From NCBI GenBank assembly GCA_041402045.1, contig JAWKSZ010000009.1:93314-157313 (forward strand): a stretch of DNA of 64,000 nucleotides, written 5' to 3'. Below, in pieces: positions 1 through 7,743 of this stretch. Numbering within the stretch: position 1 is the first letter of the stretch; each line of letters starts with the position of its first letter. This DNA is from JAGQRJ01 sp041402045. Lineage in GTDB: Bacteria; Planctomycetota; J058. The notes under the pieces are model-generated. The model was not told where the DNA came from and searched no databases. It saw nothing but the letters and a program-made list of their open reading frames with translations. The translations under genes were made by a program, and so were the position numbers.

Positions 1-1
1 C

Positions 2-178
2 GAGACCGTGCAGCCGGACATCCTCTGCAAGGGCGAGGACTACGCCGACAAGGAGGTCGTGGGCCGTGAGGTCGTCGAGGGCTATGGCGGCCGCGTCGAG
101 CTCGTGCGCCTGCTTCCCGGCGTCTCCACCACCCGCGTGATCGAGCGCATCGGCCAGCAAGGCACGAGCGAGCGCTAG
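2..178 (+). CDS. hldE: C-terminal end of HldE/RfaE2-type D-glycero-beta-D-manno-heptose-1-phosphate adenylyltransferase (5' partial)
   Basis: The window opens inside a plus-strand gene; the last 58 codons read in frame to a TAG at 176-178. The tail contains DILCKGEDY, the run VVGREVVEGYGGRVELV, and then LPGVSTTRVIERI, which is the characteristic end of the nucleotidyltransferase domain that makes ADP-heptose for LPS core synthesis in the cytoplasm. Whether the missing upstream part includes the ribokinase-like domain (HldE) or only this domain (RfaE2) cannot be seen. The stop overlaps by 4 bp the stop of the convergent CYTH gene. The family call is made from the motif only. Confidence 0.8.
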   Translation, partial: ETVQPDILCKGEDYADKEVVGREVVEGYGGRVELVRLLPGVSTTRVIERIGQQGTSER

Positions 179-1161
179 GCCGCGGCCGCCTCCTCGGCGC
201 GGCGAGCGCGGCGCTGGCGCTGCCAGAGCAGCCCGTTCACCGCGAGCAGCCCCAGGACCGCGAGCCCGATCAGCGCGAGCATGTCCACCACCTGGCGATA
301 GACCGCCAGGGTCCCGAACAGGGGCACGCGCTCCCGAAAGGCCTGGAACACCTTGTTGTACTTCGGCGTCTGGTCCTGCTTCACCGAGGGAAACGCCTCG
401 AGCACGTCGGCGGTCATGCGCTCGCTGATCGCCTGCATGCGCGCCCGCCCTTCGGCGCCCGCGTCGGTGTAGGCGATCTCGTTCAGCTCGATCTCGAGCT
501 CGACCAGCTCGACCTTCCACGCAGCCCAGCGCGAGCTCACGCGGTCGAGGGTCAGGGTGGCGAAGGCCGCGCCGTGTCGGGACACGTAGACCCGCCAGCG
601 CCGCTGCTCGAGGGTGATGGTGGGGCGCATGGCCTCGGCGTCGAAGCCGGCCTCGGCCAGGGCCGCGATCACCTCTGCCCGGTCGTCGCGGTGCACGAGC
701 CCCAGGAGGGGGTGCGCGTCCAGGGGCTCCTTGTGACGCCCGGGCGGATCGATCGCGAACTTGACCTCGGTCCGGTTCAGGGCGTTGGTGTCGTCGGCGG
801 GCCGCAGCTTGAGCTGGAGCAACTGCCGCCCGTGCTTGGGGTCGCTCGCCGGGTCCACCAGGTTCCAGCGCTGCCGGTGTCGAACGCCGCACTCCGTGGC
901 GATCAGATCGAGCCCCGGGGTGTCGTAGTAGCGGTCGACGAAGCGCTCGTCCGAGAACGTGACCTCGAACCCCTCGCCGAGCCCTGACAAGAACCCGTCC
1001 ACGTCGGAGTAGGTGCGCTCGAGGTGCTCCTGGAGCGCCCCCCGCACGGCCTCGGGGACCGCGAGCTTGTACTCGTTCTCGACCCGAACCTCGGGAGGAG
1101 CTGCGCTGGCAGAGAGCGCGCTCGTGAGGAGTGGAAGCAGGACCCGGAGGGCGACGCGCAT
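175..1161 (-). CDS. exported CYTH/VTC-like domain protein with C-terminal membrane anchor
   Basis: 328 aa from an ATG at 1161. Residues 1-20 form a signal peptide ending ASA-APPE. Right after it comes E28-N-E30-Y-K32, the ExExK signature of CYTH/VTC triphosphate-tunnel domains, followed by the charged tunnel strands (RHRQRW, LQLKLRP, NRTEVKF, LTLDRVSSRW, VELEIELNEI). A hydrophobic helix near residues 290-312 followed by RQRRARR is a C-terminal anchor. The architecture therefore places a polyphosphate/triphosphate-binding fold outside the cytoplasm, which is unusual because bacterial CYTH phosphatases are normally cytosolic. Possible roles are polyphosphate polymerase or triphosphatase activity; the substrate cannot be told from sequence. 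It converges on the heptose gene. Confidence 0.7.
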   Translation of the reverse strand: MRVALRVLLPLLTSALSASAAPPEVRVENEYKLAVPEAVRGALQEHLERTYSDVDGFLSGLGEGFEVTFSDERFVDRYYDTPGLDLIATECGVRHRQRWNLVDPASDPKHGRQLLQLKLRPADDTNALNRTEVKFAIDPPGRHKEPLDAHPLLGLVHRDDRAEVIAALAEAGFDAEAMRPTITLEQRRWRVYVSRHGAAFATLTLDRVSSRWAAWKVELVELEIELNEIAYTDAGAEGRARMQAISERMTADVLEAFPSVKQDQTPKYNKVFQAFRERVPLFGTLAVYRQVVDMLALIGLAVLGLLAVNGLLWQRQRRARRAEEAAAA

Positions 1162-1257
1162 GCCGGGAGCATACTCCCCTGCGTCGAGCGGCGCCCGATC
1201 GAGCCCTGGACTCGCTCGGACGGGCGGGGCCCAATCCGACCCGCTCCGAGGGTGACC

Positions 1258-1321
1258 CCCCGTCCGGGCGAATCCGTTCGCCGCCGCAGGCGGCGCGGCA
1301 GCGACAGCTGCCGCAGCAAGC
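1258..1321 (-). repeat. dispersed GC-rich double-hairpin repeat, copy A
   Basis: On the minus strand this segment reads GCTGCGGCAGC..GCTGCCGC, then GCCGCC-TGC-GGCGGC, then CCCGGACGGG. It is closely similar, base for base over about 60 bp, to 28381-28446. A partner for the last arm (CGGACGGG) lies about 35 bp away at 1217-1224, as in the 28-kb copy. It sits between convergent/terminating genes and does not encode a plausible protein. Confidence 0.65.
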
Positions 1322-2398
1322 TCACGCAGACGGAGCGACGGGGCCGATCACGACGCCGACGCTCACGGCCGCACCGCCCGCCCGGGCCGCCGCGTCGACC
1401 CGGGGGTTCATGACCGCGAACCACAGCGGGGGCACCAGCGCGGCGAGGACCATGGTCGGGTAGCCGCAGGGGAGCGTGGGCGCGTCGGGCCAGGCGCGCA
1501 GCTCGGGGTAGCTGCGGTGGGCGTAGGCGTGGTGGTCGGCGTGCCGCTGCAGGTTGATCAGCATGGCGTTGGTCAGGCGGTGGGTCGCGTTCCAGCTGTG
1601 CTCGGGGCGGGCCCGGCCGTAGCGTCCGGGCGCCAGCTCGGGCCGCGCCAGGCCGTAGTGCTCTACGTAGTTGATCGTCTCCAGCAAGAGCACGGCGAAC
1701 GCGCCCTGAGCCAGGAACAGCGCCAGCCCCGGGAGCCCGAACCCGAGCCCGACAGCGAGCCACAGCGCGGCGATCCCCAACGGATAGCGCAGCCGACGGT
1801 CCGCCAGCCCGCGCACCCCGCGCTTCGCCACCCGGCGGCTCTCGATCCGCCACGCGCTGGCGAGCCCGCCCAGGATCGTGCGCGGCAAGAACGCGTAGAC
1901 CCACTCGCCGCGCCGCGCGCTCGCGGGGTCGAGGGGGGTGGCCACGTGCTTGTGGTGCCCGTGCACGTGCTCGACGCAGAAGTGGGTGTAGCTCGCCAGC
2001 GCCATCAGCACCTCCGCCAGGGCGCGCTCGGCCTTGCCCCGGCGGTGCATGAGCTCGTGAGCCACGGTGAACCCGCCGCCGGCGACGACGGTCCCGGTGG
2101 AGGCCACGAGCCCGGCCCACTCCAGGGGGGTCAGCGCGACGTGGGTCGCCGTCCACAGCGCGGCGCCGAGCACCGCGAGCTCGACCGGGAGCCAGCCGCG
2201 GAGGATCGCCTCGTAGAGCGGGCGCCGCCCTGGGTCGGGCTCCGGGTCAGCGCGGTCGTGGCCGAACAGGGGCTCGAGCAAGGGCACCAGGCCGAAGGCG
2301 TAGGCCAGCACGAGGAAGCTCCAGGGCCCGCCGAGCCAGGTCCCCAACGCCCACGCCAGGGGGAGGGTGTACATGAACAGGTAGGGCCAAGGGCTCAT
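1322..2398 (-). CDS. alkane 1-monooxygenase (AlkB-type membrane di-iron hydroxylase)
   Basis: 358 aa starting at the ATG 2398, whose bases overlap the TetR stop (ATGA). It is an integral membrane protein with all the AlkB histidine clusters: HELMHRRG, EHVHGHHKH, NYVEHYGL and LQRHADHHAYAHR, with hydrophobic helices before and between them. These ligate the di-iron centre that hydroxylates the terminal carbon of alkanes or related aliphatic chains at the inner membrane, with electrons from rubredoxin. No rubredoxin or rubredoxin reductase gene is adjacent. Translational coupling to the TetR gene upstream implies regulation by that repressor. A related xylene monooxygenase/fatty-acid hydroxylase is the alternative, but the NYVEHYGL and LQRHADHH boxes favour AlkB. 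Confidence 0.88.
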   Translation of the reverse strand: MSPWPYLFMYTLPLAWALGTWLGGPWSFLVLAYAFGLVPLLEPLFGHDRADPEPDPGRRPLYEAILRGWLPVELAVLGAALWTATHVALTPLEWAGLVASTGTVVAGGGFTVAHELMHRRGKAERALAEVLMALASYTHFCVEHVHGHHKHVATPLDPASARRGEWVYAFLPRTILGGLASAWRIESRRVAKRGVRGLADRRLRYPLGIAALWLAVGLGFGLPGLALFLAQGAFAVLLLETINYVEHYGLARPELAPGRYGRARPEHSWNATHRLTNAMLINLQRHADHHAYAHRSYPELRAWPDAPTLPCGYPTMVLAALVPPLWFAVMNPRVDAAARAGGAAVSVGVVIGPVAPSA

Positions 2399-2994
2399 GG
2401 GGTCCTCCACAGGAGCGCGCGGGTCAGGCCGCGGGTGAGGTCGGCGGGCGCGTCGCCCCACAGCGCGGGGCGCAGCGGCCCGGAGGCCGAGCGCAGGAGC
2501 GCCTCGGAGACGACGGCCATGAGGGCGGCGCGGGCGCCGACGCCGGGGGCGAGGTAGGCGCGGCCTTCGCGCTCGACGAAGGCCTGCACGCGATCGAGGA
2601 GCGGCGCGACCTGCTCGAGCAGGATCGCCTGGCCCGGGCCAGCCTCGGCGAGGAGCTCCCGGAGCACGATCCGAGCGACCTCGGGGTGCTCGCGCACGAA
2701 CCCGCCGAAGGCGCCGGCGAGGGCCTCCACGCGCTCGCCGTAGCTCCCCTCGGCGCTCAGCGGCGCGGCGAGGGCTGCCCCGAGCTCGGCGAAGGCGGTC
2801 GCCACCACCTCGCGGTAGAGCGCGTCCTTGGTGGGGAAGTGGTGCAGGAGCGAGGGGCGGGTGATCCCCACGGCGCGCGCGATCTCTCCCAGGGTCGCGT
2901 TCGCATGGCCCGCCCGCGAGAACACGCCGCGCGCCGCGTCGCACACACGATCGCGGGTGGGGGGAACAGCCGGGTCCTTGCGCGGGCGGGCCAT
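2395..2994 (-). CDS. TetR/AcrR-family transcriptional repressor of the alkane monooxygenase gene
   Basis: The N-terminal HTH is clear: RDRVCDAARGVFSRAGHANA, then TLGEIARAVGITRPSLLHHF and PTKDALYREVV, the TetR signature. The rest is a helical ligand-binding domain (about residues 60-199). I place the start at the ATG 2994 (MARPRKDP, 199 aa) rather than the longer in-frame TTG at 3030, because the longer form would run through operator 1. The stop overlaps the alkB start by 4 bp. Two 20-bp palindromes at 3006-3025 and 3037-3056 lie immediately upstream and are the obvious operators, implying autorepression and induction by an alkane or fatty-acid-like ligand. Confidence 0.88.
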   Translation of the reverse strand: MARPRKDPAVPPTRDRVCDAARGVFSRAGHANATLGEIARAVGITRPSLLHHFPTKDALYREVVATAFAELGAALAAPLSAEGSYGERVEALAGAFGGFVREHPEVARIVLRELLAEAGPGQAILLEQVAPLLDRVQAFVEREGRAYLAPGVGARAALMAVVSEALLRSASGPLRPALWGDAPADLTRGLTRALLWRTP

Positions 2995-3005
2995 GCCCCC
3001 ACTAG

Positions 3006-3025
3006 AACCTACCCTCGGGTAGGTT
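3006..3025. promoter_or_regulatory. TetR operator 1 upstream of tetR-alkB
   Basis: AACCTACCCTCGGGTAGGTT is a perfect inverted repeat with 8-bp arms and a 4-bp centre, lying 11 bp upstream of the tetR ATG on the minus strand. It would occlude the promoter of the tetR-alkB operon. Confidence 0.75.
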
Positions 3026-3036
3026 TGCAACCAAGA

Positions 3037-3056
3037 AATCTACCCGGAGGTAGGTT
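3037..3056. promoter_or_regulatory. TetR operator 2 upstream of tetR-alkB
   Basis: AATCTACCCGGAGGTAGGTT has the same arms as operator 1 with one mismatch. The two centres are 31 bp apart, about three helical turns, consistent with two repressor dimers on the same face. It overlaps the last codons and stop of the hybrid kinase gene (stop at 3040-3042). Confidence 0.7.
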
Positions 3057-6000
3057 TATCTTCCCCTCGGTCCGTGTAGCGGCGCACGACGTCGAGCAAC
3101 CTCTTCTTGTCCAAGGGCTTGGGAACATAGTCCGCGAAGCCCTCCGCCTCCACCCGCTCCTGGTCGGCCCGCTGGACCCGGGCGGTGACGGCGACCACGG
3201 GGATGTCCGCGGCGTCGCTGGCCTTGAGCGCGCGGTTCGCCGCGTAGCCGTCCATGCCTGGCATGGCGAGGTCCATGAGGATCAGCGCAGGGCGCTCGCG
3301 GGCCACGATCTCGAGGGCCTCGGCGCCGTCCTCCGCCTCGAGCACGCCGTAGCCGCTGCGCAGGAGGATCGTGGCCACGAGCTTGCGGTTGGGCGCGTGG
3401 TCGTCGACCACGAGCACGGTGGCCTGGGTCGGGACCGGGGCCGACGCCGGGGCCAGGGCGCTCTCGAGGGCTGCGAGGAACGCGTCCCGGGTGAGGTCGC
3501 CCTTCTCGGCCACCGCGCGCACGTGGCGTCTGAGGCGCTCGCGCTCCTCGGGCGCGAGCTCGAGCCCGGTGAGCACGAGCAGCGGGAGCCCCCGGGTGCG
3601 CGGGTCTCGCTCGAGCTCCTCGATCACCTCGAACCCCGAGCGGTCGGGGAGCTTGAGGTCCACGATCGCGACGTCGACCTCGCGCTCCTGCGCCACCCGC
3701 AGCCCCTCGGCCGCGGTCATGCCCGTGATCAACTCGTACCCCGCGGACTCGAGGATCGGGCGCAGGAGCAGGCTCACGTGAGGGTCGTCGTCGATCAATA
3801 GCACCACCGAGCTGCCGAGGGACCCCACGGGCTCGGCCACCGCGCTCAGGCGCCGCAAGAGCGCGGCGCGATCGAGGGGCTTGGGGAACACGTCCTCGGG
3901 AACGAGGGCCGGGTCCCCGCTCGCGAGGGTCGGCGCCTGCAGCCGCGGGAGCCCCGCCAGGCCGGGGTGCTCGCACTCCGCCAGCGCGGCGGCGCCGTCG
4001 ACGACCAGCGCCTGGGGCTCGAGCCTGAGGCGCAGCTCGGCGGCGTCCTCGACGCTGCGCGCCTCGACCACGTCGTAGCCCGCCTCCAGCAGCCAGGCCT
4101 GGAGGGTGCGGCGCGCGCTGCGGGTCTCTGCGACGAGCAGGATCAGGGGACGCTGCGGCGTGACCGCCGGTGCCCCGGCGCCGCTCTCGCGCTCCGTCGG
4201 ATCCCAGCGCGGGAGCACCAGCGAGAAGCACGCGCCCTGCGCGCGCTCCTCGAGGCTCAGGATCCCGCCCTGGCCCTGGGCCAGGCGCTTGGAGATCGCC
4301 AGCCCGAGGCCCGTGCCTTCGTGGTGCTTGACCAGGGGGTCCTCCCCCTGCACGAAGGGCTCGAACAACGAGGGACGCAGGCCCGCGGGGATCCCCGGGC
4401 CCTCGTCGGCCACCCACAGCCGCACCCCGGCGGGGTGCTCCTCGGCGCCGAGCTCGACCGTCGACCCCTCGGGGCTGAACTTGAGCGCGTTGCTCAAGAG
4501 GTTCACCAGGATCTGGCGCACCCGGGCGCGATCGCCACGCAGGAGGGCCGAGGCGCGCGCCTCCAGACGGCAGGAGATCTGCTTGGCCTGGGACAGGGGA
4601 CGCACCAGGACCAGGGCCTGCTCCAGCACGTCGCGGGGGACGAGGGGCTCGAGCTCGTAGAGCATGCGCCCGGCCTCGATCCGCGAGAGGTCGAGGATGT
4701 CGTTGATCAGCTCGAGCAGGTGCTGCCCGCTGGCGCGGATCGTCTCGACCTGCTCCTGGGTCTCGCGGTCGTGCTGCTCCCGCTCGAGGAGCAGCTCGGA
4801 GAAGCCAATGATCGAGTTCAGCGGCGTGCGCAGCTCGTGAGACATGTTCGCCAGGAACTCCGACTTGCTGCGGCTGGCGCGCTCGACCTCGACGTTGCGC
4901 TCGGCGAGCTGCTCGCGCTGGGCGCGGAGCTCCTCGCCCTGGCTCCTGAGCTCCTCGGTCTGGCACTGGAGCTCCTCGGCCAGGGCCCGCAGGCGCTCCC
5001 GGTCCTGCCGACGCGCGCTCACGTCGCGGACCACGGCGTAGAGCTGCGCGCGGTCCTCCACCGCGACCGCGGACCAGGCCAACCACACCGGTGGGGGGTC
5101 GGGGAGCGGCGCCCGGCACTCGAAGCTCACCCGCTCGCCGTCGGCCCGGATCAGCGCGCGCTGGACCTCGTCCCGGTCGTCGGGGTGCACGAGCTCCAAC
5201 AGCCTCCCGCGGAGGACCGCGGCCTCGTCACGCCCCAGGAGCGCGCCCCAGCCCCGGCTGACCCGCTGCAGCTCGCCGTCGGCGCTGGCGATCAAGAACA
5301 GGTCCGGGGAGAGGTGAAAGAAGCGGTCGAGGGTCTCCTGTTCGCGCTCGAGCAGCGCGTTGAGCGCCTGGAGCTGCTGGGCCCCTTCGGCCAGCTCGGC
5401 GTAGCGCTGCTCGAGCTCCTCGTGCAGCTCGCGGATCCGGGCCTCCGCTGCCAGGCGCGCGCTGACGTCCCGCACCGCGGAGAGCACGCGCGCGCCCCAC
5501 GGCGTCTCCAGGAGCGAGAGCACGATCTCGGTGGGGACCTCGACCCCGTCCTTGCGCAGCAGCGGCAGGTTGGCTCGGGTCGACATGTAGCCCGCGCGGC
5601 GCGCCTCGAGGAACCGAGCCCGGTGCGCGCGGTGCGCTTCGCGCAGGGCCGGCGGGACCAGCGCCTCCACGTCCAGCGCGAGCAGCTCGGGCCGGGAGTA
5701 GCCGGTGAGCTCGAGCGCGCGCTCGTTGGCGAAGGTGATCTGCCCCTGCGAGTCACTCGCGATCACGGCGTCGGGGGCGGCGAGGAGCAGGTCCCGGAAC
5801 TGCGCCTCGCGCTCGCGCTGGAGCAGCTCGCCCGCGCGCCGAGCGAGCCGCTGCCGGGTCGACACCCAGGCCCCGCCCAGCACGGCCGCAGCCAACGTCA
5901 GCGCGATTCCTCCCCAGCGCAGGCGCCACGGCGCGAGGGCCGCGTCCAACGCCGCCCCGCTCGTGCGGCTCACGACCGCCCACGCCTCGGACCCCGTGAC

Positions 6001-6894
6001 CGGGGCGCTGGACGACTCCAGGAGCGCCGCAGGGCGGATCACCCGGGTCGAGTAGAGACCGTCCCAGGTCGCGAAGTCCTGAGCCTGGCGGTCCTCCCAG
6101 CTCAACTGCGCGAAGGCCTCGGGGTGGGCGACGAACAGGCCCCGCGCCTCGGCCTCGGGGCGCATGAAGCTCCACTCCACCTCCGGGCTGGGCCCGACCA
6201 GCCAATGCCCCCGGTCGTTGATCAACCACAGCCCCGGGCTGTCGGTGTCGCCGCCGCGCAGCGCCTCGAGGAAGGGGCCGACCGCGAGGTTGAGCACGAC
6301 CAGCCCCAGCCGCTCCCCGCCGGCGTCGACCGGCGCCACCAGGCGCAGCATGGGGTTGGGCGGGTCCTCGACCTGACCGCGCTCGACGTTGAGGTCGAGG
6401 GGCGAGACGTAGATCCCGCGCGGGGGGAGCTCGAGGCCCGCCTCCACGTAGTAGCGCCCGGACTTGTCCTGGAGGGCCGGCTCGGGGCGAACCTGAGGCC
6501 CGTCGGGGCCGCGCTCGACCCGCACGCGCTCCCGCCCGCTCGGGTCGAGCAGCCGGAGCTGGGCGTAGCCCTGCGAGACCTGACACAGGGCGAGCAGCTC
6601 ACGCTCGGCGGAGGCGCGGGAGCCGCGCCCGGCGAGGGCGTCGACGGTGCACCCGCCCTGGGACAGGAAGCGCAGGTCGCGGGCCACGTGCAGGAGCTCG
6701 ACCTCCAACCGCCGCGCGGCTTGCTCCACGCGATCGGACTGCCGCTCGACCAGGTCCTGCTCCAGGCTCGCGCGCTCTTGCCAGGCCACGAGCCCCAGGC
6801 CCAGCCCCAGCGCGACCAGGAGCGGGAACGCCAGGAGCAGCGCCGAGGCCGCGGCGTAGCCCGCCGAGGGGACCGCCCCTGGAGCCTCCCTCAC
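3040..6894 (-). CDS. large membrane hybrid sensor histidine kinase (Cache-like, PAS-PAS, HisKA-HATPase, three receiver domains)
   Basis: 1284 aa from a GTG at 6894 that overlaps the CheR stop (GTGA). Order: TM helix near residues 13-35; extracytoplasmic Cache-like sensor to about 325 (LDPSGRERVRVERG, YYVEAGLELPPRGIYVSPLD); second TM about 330-350; PAS 1 (DSQGQITFANERALELTG); coiled coil; PAS 2; coiled coil rich in E/Q; HisKA with FLANMSHELRTPLNS (His686); HATPase with N box NLLSNALKFSP, G1 DEGPGIP and G2 GTGLGLAIS. Three receivers follow: the first is degenerate, the second has Asp1079 (IVDLKLPDRSG), the third Asp1208 (LMDLAMPGMDG) with KPLD lysine. It is the last gene of a receiver-kinase/CheR/hybrid-kinase operon. 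The ligand is unknown. Confidence 0.92.
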   Translation of the reverse strand: MREAPGAVPSAGYAAASALLLAFPLLVALGLGLGLVAWQERASLEQDLVERQSDRVEQAARRLEVELLHVARDLRFLSQGGCTVDALAGRGSRASAERELLALCQVSQGYAQLRLLDPSGRERVRVERGPDGPQVRPEPALQDKSGRYYVEAGLELPPRGIYVSPLDLNVERGQVEDPPNPMLRLVAPVDAGGERLGLVVLNLAVGPFLEALRGGDTDSPGLWLINDRGHWLVGPSPEVEWSFMRPEAEARGLFVAHPEAFAQLSWEDRQAQDFATWDGLYSTRVIRPAALLESSSAPVTGSEAWAVVSRTSGAALDAALAPWRLRWGGIALTLAAAVLGGAWVSTRQRLARRAGELLQREREAQFRDLLLAAPDAVIASDSQGQITFANERALELTGYSRPELLALDVEALVPPALREAHRAHRARFLEARRAGYMSTRANLPLLRKDGVEVPTEIVLSLLETPWGARVLSAVRDVSARLAAEARIRELHEELEQRYAELAEGAQQLQALNALLEREQETLDRFFHLSPDLFLIASADGELQRVSRGWGALLGRDEAAVLRGRLLELVHPDDRDEVQRALIRADGERVSFECRAPLPDPPPVWLAWSAVAVEDRAQLYAVVRDVSARRQDRERLRALAEELQCQTEELRSQGEELRAQREQLAERNVEVERASRSKSEFLANMSHELRTPLNSIIGFSELLLEREQHDRETQEQVETIRASGQHLLELINDILDLSRIEAGRMLYELEPLVPRDVLEQALVLVRPLSQAKQISCRLEARASALLRGDRARVRQILVNLLSNALKFSPEGSTVELGAEEHPAGVRLWVADEGPGIPAGLRPSLFEPFVQGEDPLVKHHEGTGLGLAISKRLAQGQGGILSLEERAQGACFSLVLPRWDPTERESGAGAPAVTPQRPLILLVAETRSARRTLQAWLLEAGYDVVEARSVEDAAELRLRLEPQALVVDGAAALAECEHPGLAGLPRLQAPTLASGDPALVPEDVFPKPLDRAALLRRLSAVAEPVGSLGSSVVLLIDDDPHVSLLLRPILESAGYELITGMTAAEGLRVAQEREVDVAIVDLKLPDRSGFEVIEELERDPRTRGLPLLVLTGLELAPEERERLRRHVRAVAEKGDLTRDAFLAALESALAPASAPVPTQATVLVVDDHAPNRKLVATILLRSGYGVLEAEDGAEALEIVARERPALILMDLAMPGMDGYAANRALKASDAADIPVVAVTARVQRADQERVEAEGFADYVPKPLDKKRLLDVVRRYTDRGEDKPTSG

Positions 6895-7739
6895 GCCGCC
6901 TCCGTCGCGCCGTAGAGTCGGTGCGCCTCGTCGACGCCCCGGTAGGGCGTGAAGCCCGACCCCGCGTGCGGCTCCTCGCTCGAGCCGAGCAGCAGCGCTC
7001 CGCCAGCGCTCAGCACGGCGCGCAGCCGCTCGAAGGCCCGGACCTGGCTCCGCGCGTCGAGGTAGATCAGCACGTTGCGGCAGAGCACGAGGTCGAACTC
7101 GGCGAGGAGCGCCTCCCGCGGCGCGAGCTCGAGCCCGAGGAGGTCGTGGACCGCGAAGGTCACCGCCTCGCGCAGCGCCTGCACGACCTGCAGCCCGTCG
7201 CCCCGGGGCACGAAGTAGCGCGCGCGCAGCTCAGCCGGGACCGCCGCGACCACGGCGGCGCGGGGGTAGGTTCCGAGGCGTGCCTGCTCCACCACCTGCG
7301 CCACCCGATCGCTGGCGAGCACGCTGGCGGGGTGGCGGTGCGTCCTCCCCTGCTCAGCGAGGAGCATGGCCAGACTGTAGGCCTCCTCCCCGGTCGAGGC
7401 CCCCACCACCCAAGCCCGGAGCGGCGCGCGGCGCTCCCGCGCGCGCAGGAAGAGCTCGGGGAGCACGCGCCGCCCCAGCGCCGCGAACGTGGCCGGGTCG
7501 CGAAAGAAGCGAGTGGTGTGCACGAGCAGGTGCGCCGCCAGGCGGCGCTGCTCGGCCTCGTCGTCGGCCAGCCGCGCGAGGTAGTCCGCGGGCCCCAGGG
7601 CGACCTCTTGCAGGCGGTCGAGGGTCCGGCGCCGGAGCGTCTCGACCCGGTAGTCCCGCAGGTCGTGGCCCCCGCGGGCGAGGACGGCGAGCAGCGCGCG
7701 GAGCTGCTCGGGGGTGAGCGAAGGACCCGCCGAGACCAC
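6891..7739 (-). CDS. CheR-type protein-glutamate O-methyltransferase
   Basis: 282 aa from a GTG at 7739, preceded by GGAGGGCTGAGGGC. The N-terminal helical domain (LRDYRVETLRRRTLDRLQEV) and the SAM-binding domain match CheR: TTRFFRDPATFAAL, WVVGASTGEEAYSLAML (normally W..GCSTGEE; here GAST), and FDLVLCRNVLIYLDARSQ. It would methylate receptor glutamates or act within a non-chemotaxis signalling module. No methyl-accepting protein, CheB, CheA or CheW is in the window, so the partner is probably one of the two kinases that flank it. It starts 4 bp after the receiver-kinase stop codon and overlaps the next kinase by 4 bp. Confidence 0.88.
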   Translation of the reverse strand: MVSAGPSLTPEQLRALLAVLARGGHDLRDYRVETLRRRTLDRLQEVALGPADYLARLADDEAEQRRLAAHLLVHTTRFFRDPATFAALGRRVLPELFLRARERRAPLRAWVVGASTGEEAYSLAMLLAEQGRTHRHPASVLASDRVAQVVEQARLGTYPRAAVVAAVPAELRARYFVPRGDGLQVVQALREAVTFAVHDLLGLELAPREALLAEFDLVLCRNVLIYLDARSQVRAFERLRAVLSAGGALLLGSSEEPHAGSGFTPYRGVDEAHRLYGATEAA

Positions 7740-7743
7740 GCCC

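Noticed and set aside
3967..6915. Very long plus-strand open frame antisense to the hybrid histidine kinase (and similar long antisense frames at 21-24, 38-41 and 45-48 kb)
   Set aside because: High GC makes antisense frames open by chance; the translations are Leu/Gly/Arg/His-rich with no motif, whereas the opposite strand gives complete known domains.
6891..7739. Complete chemotaxis operon
   Set aside because: Only a CheR-like methyltransferase is present; there is no CheA, CheW, CheB or methyl-accepting receptor in the window.
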